From the NCBI GenBank assembly GCA_963660615.1, contig CAVKYE010000008.1:1-51692 (forward strand): a stretch of DNA of 51,692 bases, in the 5' to 3' direction. The notes beneath the pieces were generated by a model. The model made no database searches and was not told the DNA's origin. It was given only the letters and a program-made list of their open reading frames with translations. The position numbers and the translations under genes are program-made. Origin of the DNA: Coprosoma sp963660615. GTDB taxonomy: Bacteria > Bacillota_I > Bacilli_A > RF39 > UBA660. Numbering within the stretch: the stretch's first letter is position 1; each line of letters starts with the position of its first letter. Positions 22,495 through 30,856 of this stretch are shown piece after piece.

Positions 22495-22998
22495 ATGAAA
22501 AGTGATAATAGAAAAAAAATTGTTGTTGGGAGTGCTGTTGTGCTTTGTTTTTTATTAGTGACAGGTTACGCTTCTTTTGCACAGCCTGTGGCTTATCCGG
22601 CTAGAACTGTTTTTAATAATTGGAATATTAGTTTTACGGATGTTTCTCGTGAGGAGGTTTTAGGAACGGCTTTAGAAAATAGTGCACCTAGTTTTAATGG
22701 AACAACGGCTACTTTTAATGTTTCTCTTTCTTCTTTGGGGGATTCTATTACTTATGATTTTACAATTAAAAATAATGGGACTTTAAATGCGAAGGTTGAT
22801 GGTGTTTATGTTTTACCTGCTAATAAGGCTAGTGATGCCATTTTGTTTACAACTAGTGGTCTTGAGGTTGGAGATGTGCTTAAGGCTGGAGAGAGTACAC
22901 ATATAAAGGTTAATGCTTTATATGTTGGTAAGGAAAATATGAGTAAAGAGGATTTTAAGAAATCGGTTACGGTTGTTATTAATTATGTTCAAAGCTAG
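22495..22998 (+). CDS. Small secreted protein with alternate (SipW/TasA-like) signal region, paralogue of 4066-4572
   Basis: A 167-residue protein with N-terminal hydrophobic helix (IVVGSAVVLCFLLVTGYASF, about 9-28) followed by the GYASFAQPVAY segment expected of SipW-type substrates. The mature domain (LSSLGDSITYDFTIKNNGTL then NAKVDGVYVLP) aligns with the 4066 protein's SPGDTITYTIVVENAGSLDA, and both end in NYVQS. Likely another matrix or wall-associated fibre protein. No dedicated SipW peptidase is in the window. It is inserted between the TIGR04086 gene and spoVB, otherwise neighbours in Bacilli. Confidence 0.65.
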   Translation: MKSDNRKKIVVGSAVVLCFLLVTGYASFAQPVAYPARTVFNNWNISFTDVSREEVLGTALENSAPSFNGTTATFNVSLSSLGDSITYDFTIKNNGTLNAKVDGVYVLPANKASDAILFTTSGLEVGDVLKAGESTHIKVNALYVGKENMSKEDFKKSVTVVINYVQS

Positions 22999-23015
22999 GG
23001 TTACCTAGTTTTTTA
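22995..23015. terminator. Bidirectional terminator overlapping a stop codon
   Basis: CTAGG (22995-22999), GTTA, CCTAG (23004-23008) and T6. The TAG within the 5' arm is the stop of the 22495 gene; the minus-strand spoVB gene ends in the same hairpin. Confidence 0.75.
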
Positions 23016-24300
23016 GGGCTTTTTTAACGTGTTTGTATTGATGGATGGTGACTGATATCATGTTTAGAGCGCCTGAGTATACTAAGGCCCAAAGTCCTAT
23101 GTGAAATTGGCATAGGATATATAGTGATGTTATTCTGATGATGGTCCCTATTATGGTTCCATTCATGGCCTCTTTGGCTTTACCCATGGCTTGCAGTGAT
23201 GCGGTTAGAGGAGACTGAATATAATGAAATAAGCATATTGGTGCTAGTATTTTTATGTAATCGATTCCTTCTTTGGTATTATATATTAAATTCATGGGGA
23301 TTTCTGGAAATAGTTCAAATATGATGGTGGCAGGCATTCCAATTATTAATGAAAGTATGATGGCAAGTTTTATTTTGTTTTTTGTGTATTTTTTATAACC
23401 TTTGCTATAAGATTTGCTGATGTTTGGTATTAAAGCTTGAGATATTGCTAGGGTGAAAAATGATGGAAGTAAGATTAGGGGCATGATAAAGCCATTTATT
23501 ATTCCGTATTCATTTATGACATATGAATTTGTGTATCCGTTTTTTAATAGGCATGTGGTTAATATTATTGGTTCTAGGAAAAAACCTATGGTTCCAATTA
23601 TTCTACTTAATGTGGTTGGTATGGCTATACCAAAGATGTCTTTGATATTTTCTTTGTTTGGTTTTAGATCTTTTTTGGAAATTGAGAAGTTTTTGGGGAG
23701 GAAGAAAAATAATACTAGTATTGATGTTAGTTCACTTATGATGTTGGTTAAAACGATGAAAGCGACGGCGTATTCTAGACCGTATTTTATGAATATTGGT
23801 ATTCCAATTATAAGGGTTACAAGTCTTATTACATCTTCAGTTATATTTGAAATTACGTGGGGAAGCATGTTTTGTTTTCCGAAAAAATAGCCTCTTAGGA
23901 TGCTTGATATACTTATGAATGGTAAGACAAAACCAATACATATTAGGGCGTAATAACTTCTTTTGTCGTGTAAAAGATTTGTGCTTATGTAGCCTGCTGA
24001 GAAGATTAAGAATATTATGATGATGAGGTTTAGTATGAGTGATATTGGAATTATGGAGAATACTAAGTTTTTGCCTCTTTTGTTTTCTTCGGCTACAAGT
24101 TTACTTATGGCAACTGGAAAGCCTAGTTGGGCTATAGCCATTAGAAGCATGAAACTTGGTGATATAAGCATGTATATACCCATGCCTTCTGGACCGACTA
24201 GACGGGCTAAGACTATTTTAATAAACATACTGATGATTTTGGTTATTAAGCCACCAATTATTAAAAGGAGTGTTGATTTTATAAATATATTATTTTTCAT
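23005..24300 (-). CDS. spoVB: SpoVB/MurJ-type polysaccharide flippase
   Basis: A 431-residue MOP-superfamily membrane protein with roughly 12-14 helices. Landmarks: STLLLIIGGLITKIISMFIK, LARLVGPEGMGIYMLISPSF, LGFPVAISKLVAEENKRG, PFISISSILRGYFFGKQNML and IPTTLSRIIGTIGFFLEPII. SpoVB moves lipid-linked precursors across the forespore membrane for cortex synthesis; close relatives (MurJ/YtgP) do so in growing cells. The location next to TIGR04086 and comN/secDF is that of Bacillus spoVB, which I use to prefer this name. Lone minus-strand gene; no strong ribosome site seen. Confidence 0.9.
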   Translation of the reverse strand: MKNNIFIKSTLLLIIGGLITKIISMFIKIVLARLVGPEGMGIYMLISPSFMLLMAIAQLGFPVAISKLVAEENKRGKNLVFSIIPISLILNLIIIIFLIFSAGYISTNLLHDKRSYYALICIGFVLPFISISSILRGYFFGKQNMLPHVISNITEDVIRLVTLIIGIPIFIKYGLEYAVAFIVLTNIISELTSILVLFFFLPKNFSISKKDLKPNKENIKDIFGIAIPTTLSRIIGTIGFFLEPIILTTCLLKNGYTNSYVINEYGIINGFIMPLILLPSFFTLAISQALIPNISKSYSKGYKKYTKNKIKLAIILSLIIGMPATIIFELFPEIPMNLIYNTKEGIDYIKILAPICLFHYIQSPLTASLQAMGKAKEAMNGTIIGTIIRITSLYILCQFHIGLWALVYSGALNMISVTIHQYKHVKKALKN

Positions 24301-24418
24301 ATTAAAGTATATGATAATAAATGTTTTTTACTTATTTTTTTAAAATTATTGCTTGTTTCTCTTTAAAAATAATGATTTTTAAGTTATAATTATTATGGAC
24401 ACTTGATGGAGGGAATAT

Positions 24419-24694
24419 ATGGATATAGAATTTAAGAGTTTAGGAGAACTATATCAAAGGTTAATGCCAGCTTTGGAGTCTAAGGAAAGTGCTATGAAGA
24501 GAAATGGCTATTATTATTTGACGGCTTCAGATGTTTGGAATTATTTAAAAGAAAAGAAATGGCAAAACAGCCATAATTTGGCCCTTTATGAAATGGTAAG
24601 TGATATCTTTAATGCAGATGATGCTTTGATTGATGCTTATTTTAAAGAAAAAGTGCATAGAAGAGTTAGAAGGGTATATTTAGATGAGGAGTAG
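24419..24694 (+). CDS. comN: ComN-like post-transcriptional regulator
   Basis: A 91-residue helical protein of the Post_transc_reg family (PF13797). Landmarks: NGYYYLTASDVWNYLKEKKW then LALYEMVSDIFNADD, close to the family's YxLT..DIW.YLxxxKW...L.L.EMV.DI pattern. Bacillus ComN (YrzD) acts at division sites on comE mRNA and precedes secDF, exactly as here (4-base gap). The link to competence is interesting beside the pilin genes, but is inference. Confidence 0.85.
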   Translation: MDIEFKSLGELYQRLMPALESKESAMKRNGYYYLTASDVWNYLKEKKWQNSHNLALYEMVSDIFNADDALIDAYFKEKVHRRVRRVYLDEE

Positions 24695-24698
24695 GGAC

Positions 24699-26969
24699 AT
24701 GAAGAAAAAACTAACTATAAGAATTGCTTTAATTGTTTTGATGGTTATAGCAGCGATTGGTCTTTTGGTACCGGTTTTGCAAAATGTGAAATTAGGTCTT
24801 GATTTACAAGGCGGATTTGAGGTTTTATACCAAATTGAAAGTTTGGATAAAAATGAAAAAGTAACTAGTGATATGGTTAATTCAACTTATAACACTTTGG
24901 TTAAGCGTATTGATGTTTTGGGTGTTTTAGAGCCTACTATCAATATTGAGGGTGATAAGATTAGAGTTTCTTTAGCTGGTGTTGATAATGCGGATGAAGC
25001 CCGTAATGTTTTGAGTCAGACAGCTAGTTTATCATTTAGGGATACTGATGATAATTTGCTTATGACTAGTGATGTTTTAAAAAGTGGGGCAGCTAAGGTA
25101 GGACAGGATGAAAGTGGTAATCCGGTTGTTTCACTTAGTATTAAGGATAAGGATGAATTTTATAAGGTAACTAAAAAGGTTAGTCAAATGGATGATAATC
25201 GTATTGTTATTTGGCTTGATTATGATTCTAAAACTGATTCATTTTCTGAAGAAGAAAGTAAGTGTGGATCTTTAAATGATTCTAGATGTTTATCTGTGGC
25301 TTCTGTTTCTCAAGGTTTTAGCAGTGATGTTATTATTCAAGGAAATTTTGAGGAAGATGAAGTTTCTAATTTAGTTGATTTGATTAATTCTGGTAGTATG
25401 CCTACTAAACTTACGGAGATATCTTCTAAGAGTGTTGGGGCTTCATTTGGTGAAAATTCTCTTTCTAAAACGACGGTGGCTGGATTTGTTGGAATTGCCT
25501 TGATTTGTTTATTTTTAATTGTTTTGTATAGGGTAAGTGGTCTTGTGGCATCTGCTTGTATAATTGTTTATTCAGCTTTGACGTTCTTTATTTTCTATTT
25601 GATTGGGGGTACACTTACTTTACCTGGTATTGCAGCTATGATTATTGGTATTGGTATGGCTGTTGATTCTAATGTAATTAACTTTTCACGTATTAAGGAT
25701 GAATTATATGCGGGAAAAAGTGTAAAGACGGCTCTTAAAAATGGTAATAAAAATTCGTTTGGCACTATTATGGATGCGAATATTACGACTTTGATTACGG
25801 CAATCATTTTATTTGCGCTTGGTCAAAGTAGTGTTAAGGGATTTGCTACTATGCTTATTATTAGTATTTTTGTAACTATTGTTATTATGGTTTTCTTAGC
25901 TAGATGGCTTATGAATAAGATTGTAGAAACTGGATGTTTAGATGGCAAACCTGAATTGTTTATTGGTGTTAAGAAAAAAGATATTCCTGATGTTAATAAG
26001 GGTGAGAAGAGAACTAAGTATTTTTATCAGAAGTTTGATTTTGTTAAGAAAAGAAAGTTTTTCCTTGTTGCTGCTTTAGTTATTAGTGTGCTTGGTGTTT
26101 TCTTCCTTTGTAAAATGGGACTTAATTTAGGAGTTGATTTCAAAGGTGGAACGGTTATTACTTTGCAAACTGATGAGCATTTGACGTCTTCATTGGTTTC
26201 TCGTGATATTGATAAACTTGGTTATGATATGTATAGCTTTGAGAAACAATCTGATGGAACTTATGCGATTAAGATTAGTGAGTCTTTATCTAAAAATAAG
26301 TCTATTAAGACTAAAAATTATTTTGCTGATAAGTATGATGCTTCTACTGATATTGGTGTTATATCTAATGTTGTTAAGAAGGAACTTATTAAGAATGCTA
26401 TTTTGTCTTTAATTATTGCATTTATTGCGATTGTAGCTTATATTTCTTTTAGATTTAAGTTTAGTTATGGTATTAGTTGTATTGCGGCTTTACTACTTAA
26501 TGTTTTAGTTACGGTATCAATTTTCTGTGTATTTAGATTAGAGGTATCTAGTATCTTTATTGCAGCTATACTTTCTATTATTGGTTATTCTGTTAATGAT
26601 ATTATTATTACGTTTGATCGTATTAGAGAAAATATGAAGAAGAAAGATAAGCATACGGCTATTGAAATTGATAATGTTGTCAATAAGAGTTTAAGAGAAA
26701 TTTTGAATCGTAGTATTGTTACAACTGTTACTACTTTAATTCCAATTATTTCTTTGATTTTCTTAGGTGCGAATGATATTTTTGAGTTTAATATTGCTTT
26801 GTTTGTTGGCCTTGTTGTGGGTACGTTATCTTCTTTATTTGTGGCTAGTCAGTTATGGGGAGAAATTACTAAACGCGAGATAAGAAGTGGTAAAAGTAAT
26901 CGCAAGAAGAAAAAAGTTATATTAGATGATGGACCTGAGGAACTTGAAATTAAAGGTATAAATTCTTAA
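24699..26969 (+). CDS. secDF: SecDF, fused protein-export membrane subunit
   Basis: A 756-residue fusion of SecD and SecF that uses the proton gradient to pull exported proteins from SecYEG. SecD half: first helix, LGLDLQGGFEVLYQIESLD (D1 motif), the large P1 outside domain with DRCLS-like segments, then a helix cluster with PGIAAMIIGIGMAVDSNVIN. SecF half from about residue 425: LNLGVDFKGGTVITLQT, a shorter outside domain, then ILSIIGYSVNDIIITFDRIR. The conserved charged residues of both halves are present. ATG 24699 follows GAGTAGGGA. Downstream of comN as in Bacillus. Confidence 0.97.
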   Translation: MKKKLTIRIALIVLMVIAAIGLLVPVLQNVKLGLDLQGGFEVLYQIESLDKNEKVTSDMVNSTYNTLVKRIDVLGVLEPTINIEGDKIRVSLAGVDNADEARNVLSQTASLSFRDTDDNLLMTSDVLKSGAAKVGQDESGNPVVSLSIKDKDEFYKVTKKVSQMDDNRIVIWLDYDSKTDSFSEEESKCGSLNDSRCLSVASVSQGFSSDVIIQGNFEEDEVSNLVDLINSGSMPTKLTEISSKSVGASFGENSLSKTTVAGFVGIALICLFLIVLYRVSGLVASACIIVYSALTFFIFYLIGGTLTLPGIAAMIIGIGMAVDSNVINFSRIKDELYAGKSVKTALKNGNKNSFGTIMDANITTLITAIILFALGQSSVKGFATMLIISIFVTIVIMVFLARWLMNKIVETGCLDGKPELFIGVKKKDIPDVNKGEKRTKYFYQKFDFVKKRKFFLVAALVISVLGVFFLCKMGLNLGVDFKGGTVITLQTDEHLTSSLVSRDIDKLGYDMYSFEKQSDGTYAIKISESLSKNKSIKTKNYFADKYDASTDIGVISNVVKKELIKNAILSLIIAFIAIVAYISFRFKFSYGISCIAALLLNVLVTVSIFCVFRLEVSSIFIAAILSIIGYSVNDIIITFDRIRENMKKKDKHTAIEIDNVVNKSLREILNRSIVTTVTTLIPIISLIFLGANDIFEFNIALFVGLVVGTLSSLFVASQLWGEITKREIRSGKSNRKKKKVILDDGPEELEIKGINS

Positions 26970-26974
26970 GACAG

Positions 26975-27001
26975 ACTACCGGGATTTCTCGGTAGTTTTT
27001 T
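26975..27001 (+). terminator. Terminator between secDF and rel
   Basis: ACTACCG (26975-26981), loop GGATTTCT, CGGTAGT (26990-26996), T run. Confidence 0.85.
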
Positions 27002-27016
27002 GAAGGAGATGATTTT

Positions 27017-29176
27017 ATGAGTAAACATGTTTCTTGTAATACTTTTGATATGCTTTATGATAAAGTAAAGATTTATATGAATGATGAGGATTTAGAACTT
27101 GTTAAGAAATCTTATGATTATGCTTATGATAAGCATTTTGGTCAAAAACGTTTGACTGGTGATGATTATATTACGCATCCTTTGAATGTTGCTTATATTC
27201 TTACAAATATTAAAGCGGATGCTTCAACTATTGCTGGGGCTTTACTTCATGATGCTTTGGATGATGAGACTGATTTAGATGAGTTTAGGAATCTTTTTGG
27301 TGAGGATATTTTGTCTTTAGTTAAAGGGATTACGAAGATTAATAAACTTAATTTTTCTGGTGATAGTGAATCTGTTATTATTAATCAAAGAAAAATTTTG
27401 GTTGGTTTATCTGAGGATGTTAGGGTTATTATTATTAAGCTTGCGGATAGGCTTCATAATATGAAGACTCTTTATGTTTTGAGTGAAAGGAAACAAAAGG
27501 AAACTTCTAAGGAGACTTTGGATATTTTAACGCCTATTGCTCATAGGCTTGGTATGAATAATTTGAAAAGTGAGCTTGAGGAACTTTCTCTTCGTTATTT
27601 GAAACCTGATGAGTATTATGATATTGTTGAGAGACTTAATGCAACAAAGACGGAAAGGGATGCTTCGGTTGCAAGGATGATTGGAAGTGTAAGTGAACTT
27701 TTGGATAAACATAATATTAAGCATGAGATTAAGGGCAGAAGTAAGAGTATTTATAGTATTTATAAGAAACTTGATAAGGGTAAACGTTTTAGCGACATTT
27801 ATGATTTGCTTGCTTTAAGAGTTTTTGTAGATACGGAATCTGAGTGTTATCAGGTTCTTGGTATTATTCATTCCAAGTTTAAGCCAAAACCAAATCGTTT
27901 TAAGGATTATATTGCGATGCCAAAAACTAACATGTATCAATCTCTTCATACGACGGTTTTTGGAGTTGATGGACAGTTATATGAGATACAGATTCGTACT
28001 TATGAGATGGATGCGGTAGCAGAAAATGGTATTGCATCTCACTGGTCTTATAAAGAACATGGCAGTAGTAAGGTGGCTATTCAGTCTGATATGGAGCAAA
28101 AGTTACAGTTTTTTAAATCAATTATGGAACTTAAGGAGAATGAAGAAAATCCTTACGAATTTGTAAAGAGCGTTAAGGAGGATATTTTAAAGAATACAAT
28201 TTATGTATTTACACCAAAGGGTGATGTTATTGAACTTCCTAATGGTTCTACGCCAATCGATTTTGCTTATAAGGTCCATACTAAGGTTGGGGATCTTATG
28301 ACTGGTGCTTTGGTTAATTCTAATATGGTTCCTCTTGATTATGAACTTAAAAATAATGATGTGATTAAGGTTATTACTAGTAATGCTTCTAAGGGGCCAT
28401 CTCGTGAGTGGCTTAATATTGTTAAGACAACGCAGGCTCGTAATAAGATTAAAAATTTCTTTTCACGTAATTTGAAGGATGAAAATATTAAAAATGGTGA
28501 GGAGTTATTTAATAAGGAGCTTAAAAAACGTAATATTAGTATGAAGGAACTTGAAGATGATGGTATATTATCTAAGATTTTAGGGAATGTTAAGCTTGGA
28601 TCTTTAAATGAGATTTATTCTAATATTGGTTCTGGAAAAATGAAGGCTAGTTATGTTATTGATGCGGGTTATAAAGAGGATGTTTCTCTTGAGGAGAGGA
28701 TGCTTTCTAAGGCTAATAAACTTGGTAATAAAACGTCTTTTAAATCTTCGGCTATTAATATTGCGGGGACAAGTGATGTTAAGATAAATTTAGCGTCTTG
28801 TTGTCATCCAGTGCCTGGAGATCGTATTGTTGGTTATATAACACGCGGTAATGGTGTGACTATTCACCGTATGGTTTGTCCTAATGTGTTTAATGGCAAT
28901 GAAAGACTTATTTCAGCTTCTTGGAATGAGAATAATGATAAGTTTTTAACTAATATTATTGTGACGACTGATTTTGATAAGGATGTTTTACTTGAGGTTG
29001 TTTCTAAGGCTGCTAATAATAATATTGGGGTTAAGAATGTTACTAATAATAAAGGAAATGATGGAACGATTATTTATATGGGAGTTACGATTAAAAATAA
29101 GGAAGAACTTGTTAAGTTTATGAATGATATTCGTATGATTAGCGGTGTTTCTTCGGTAGAAAGGCTTATTAAATGA
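27017..29176 (+). CDS. rel: Rel, bifunctional (p)ppGpp synthetase/hydrolase
   Basis: A 719-residue long RSH enzyme. Order: HD hydrolase domain (about 35-185; GALLHDALDDETDLDEF, KLADRLHNMKTL), synthetase domain (about 240-350; GRSKSIYSIYKKLDKGKRFS, IAMPKTNMYQSLHTTVFG, YEIQIRTYEMDAVAE), TGS domain (about 390-455; IYVFTPKGDVIELPNGSTPI), helical part, zinc-finger domain (LASCCHPVPGDRIVGYITRG) and C-terminal ACT domain (about 645-719). It makes the starvation alarmone (p)ppGpp and degrades it. The hydrolase HDxxED motif reads HDALDD, a Glu-to-Asp change in the catalytic pair. The last four bases overlap dtd (ATGA). Confidence 0.96.
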   Translation: MSKHVSCNTFDMLYDKVKIYMNDEDLELVKKSYDYAYDKHFGQKRLTGDDYITHPLNVAYILTNIKADASTIAGALLHDALDDETDLDEFRNLFGEDILSLVKGITKINKLNFSGDSESVIINQRKILVGLSEDVRVIIIKLADRLHNMKTLYVLSERKQKETSKETLDILTPIAHRLGMNNLKSELEELSLRYLKPDEYYDIVERLNATKTERDASVARMIGSVSELLDKHNIKHEIKGRSKSIYSIYKKLDKGKRFSDIYDLLALRVFVDTESECYQVLGIIHSKFKPKPNRFKDYIAMPKTNMYQSLHTTVFGVDGQLYEIQIRTYEMDAVAENGIASHWSYKEHGSSKVAIQSDMEQKLQFFKSIMELKENEENPYEFVKSVKEDILKNTIYVFTPKGDVIELPNGSTPIDFAYKVHTKVGDLMTGALVNSNMVPLDYELKNNDVIKVITSNASKGPSREWLNIVKTTQARNKIKNFFSRNLKDENIKNGEELFNKELKKRNISMKELEDDGILSKILGNVKLGSLNEIYSNIGSGKMKASYVIDAGYKEDVSLEERMLSKANKLGNKTSFKSSAINIAGTSDVKINLASCCHPVPGDRIVGYITRGNGVTIHRMVCPNVFNGNERLISASWNENNDKFLTNIIVTTDFDKDVLLEVVSKAANNNIGVKNVTNNKGNDGTIIYMGVTIKNKEELVKFMNDIRMISGVSSVERLIK

Positions 29177-29610
29177 GAATTTTAGTTCAAAGGTCTTTAA
29201 ATTCTAGTGTTTCTATTTCCAGAAAGTGTGTTTCATCTATTTCTTCTGGGCTTGTTCTTTTTGTTTCTTTTACTTACGGTGATAGTATAGATGATATTGA
29301 TTATTTGGTTAAAAAGGTTCTTCATTTACGTATATTTGAAGATGAAAATAATATAATGAATAAATCAATACTTGATGTTGGTGGTGAGATTTTAAGTATT
29401 TCGCAGTTTACTTTATATGCGGATACTAGAAAAGGTAATAGGCCTAATTACATGAAGTCTCTTAAGGCTAATGAGGCTTTAAAATTATATGAAATTTTTA
29501 ATGAAAAATTAGGTAAGTTTATTTCTGTTAAAACTGGGGTTTTTGGAGAAGATATGTGTGTTAATATTAATAATGATGGACCTGTTACAATTCTTTTAGA
29601 AAGTAAGTGA
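29173..29610 (+). CDS. dtd: D-aminoacyl-tRNA deacylase
   Basis: A 145-residue enzyme that removes D-amino acids (and misloaded Gly) from tRNA. Landmarks: MRILVQRSLNSSVSI, GLVLFVSFTYGDSIDDIDYL, KVLHLRIFEDENNIMNKSI, the active-site SISQFTLYADTRKGNRPNYM and the C-terminal NNDGPVTI carrying the Gly-Pro chirality filter (usually NxGPVT). Overlaps rel by four bases, the order seen across Bacilli (relA-dtd). Confidence 0.95.
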   Translation: MRILVQRSLNSSVSISRKCVSSISSGLVLFVSFTYGDSIDDIDYLVKKVLHLRIFEDENNIMNKSILDVGGEILSISQFTLYADTRKGNRPNYMKSLKANEALKLYEIFNEKLGKFISVKTGVFGEDMCVNINNDGPVTILLESK

Positions 29611-29614
29611 TTTT

Positions 29615-30673
29615 ATGAATAAAGTTAATTACCATCTTTTGAATGTAGTTTTGTTTGTTTTAATCATTTATTTGGTTTATCAGTCTAGGAGCTTTTGGCT
29701 TGGGGTAGTAAATGTTTCTTTGGAAATTTTACTACCTTTTTTTATAGCTTTTGTGATTGCATATTCTTTAAATCCTTTGGTTTTAGGACTTGAAAGGATG
29801 CATGTTCCAAGGAAACTTGCTATTTTTATAGTTTTGTTTTCCTTTTTTCTGTTGTTTGGTTTTTTGCTTTATTTGATTGTTCCGATTTTTACTTTTGAAC
29901 TTACTAATTTGTTTGATGGAATCATTTCTTTTTTTAAAGAAATTACCCTTAGATATAATTTGGAGTTTAATACTATTCAAGATCAGCTTTCGTCTATTTT
30001 TAACAAGGCTTTGAGTAAAATAAGTGAGTATATTTCTAATGGTGCGATTAATATTATTGGTTTTTCTTTTAGTATTATCTCAAAGGTGTTTATTATTTTT
30101 GCGGCTACTATTTATTTTTTGATTGATATGGATAAAATTAAGGCACATGTTAGTGGTTATTTTCTTAAAAAAAATAAGAAAATATATAGATATTTGCTTT
30201 TGCTTGACAAGGAAATGACTAATTATTTATCTGGATTTATGAAGATTGTTTTTATTTCATTTTTTGAGTACTATGGGTTATATTTACTTATTGGTCATCC
30301 TGATGCATTATTACTTGGCACTTTGGCTGGAAGCATGAATTTGATTCCTTATTTTGGTGGAATTATTACTAATGTTATTGCTTTGCTTACGGCATTTACA
30401 GTTAGTCCTGATTTGTTTGTTAAAACATGCCTTGTTTTTATGATTTTTTCAGCGATTGATGGTTATGTTATTAATCCTTTTGTTTATGGAAAGAGTAATA
30501 ACATTCATCCTTTGGTGGTTATTATATCGGTGTTTGCTTTTGGGATTATGTTTGGAGTTATGGGAATTATTATTTCTCTTCCTCTTGCGATTGTTATTAT
30601 TTCTTCTGTTAAGTTTTTTAAAGATGATATTGGTAAGATTAGGAAGAAAAGGCTTTTTAAGTTATATAGATGA
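29615..30673 (+). CDS. AI-2E/PerM-family permease
   Basis: A 352-residue integral membrane protein of the AI-2E transporter family (PF01594), with about eight helices in the family pattern: LEILLPFFIAFVIAYSLNPL near the N-terminus, IFIVLFSFFLLFGFLLYLIV, a soluble stretch about 100-140, then IPYFGGIITNVIALLTAF, then INPFVYGKSNNIHPLVVIIS and the final LPLAIVIISSVKFF. Substrates in the family vary (small metabolites, ions, peptides) and cannot be told here. Follows dtd by four bases, so probably cotranscribed. Confidence 0.9.
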   Translation: MNKVNYHLLNVVLFVLIIYLVYQSRSFWLGVVNVSLEILLPFFIAFVIAYSLNPLVLGLERMHVPRKLAIFIVLFSFFLLFGFLLYLIVPIFTFELTNLFDGIISFFKEITLRYNLEFNTIQDQLSSIFNKALSKISEYISNGAINIIGFSFSIISKVFIIFAATIYFLIDMDKIKAHVSGYFLKKNKKIYRYLLLLDKEMTNYLSGFMKIVFISFFEYYGLYLLIGHPDALLLGTLAGSMNLIPYFGGIITNVIALLTAFTVSPDLFVKTCLVFMIFSAIDGYVINPFVYGKSNNIHPLVVIISVFAFGIMFGVMGIIISLPLAIVIISSVKFFKDDIGKIRKKRLFKLYR

Positions 30674-30793
30674 ATTATATTTAATTTTTGTTAAAACTTA
30701 TTTATTAGTATGATTAGTTTATATAGGAATTTTTGGATTTTATTGAAAATGTATTATTTTTTCACTTTATTTTCACTTTTTTGTTTATTTAAC

Positions 30794-30822
30794 TTGACAT
30801 TAATTTGTTTTAGTGATAGTAT
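30794..30822 (+). promoter_or_regulatory. Promoter of the first thioester-domain gene
   Basis: TTGACA (30794-30799), 17-base spacer, TAGTAT (30817-30822) preceded by TGA. The context TGATAGTATA recurs in the LPKTG gene promoter at 33377-33405. Confidence 0.75.
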
Positions 30823-30856
30823 ACTAGCCATACAAATGAAAAAGGGGGAATTTATT

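Noticed and set aside
23453..24343. Long + strand frames opposite spoVB
   Set aside because: They are shadows of a minus-strand membrane protein with conserved MOP-family motifs.
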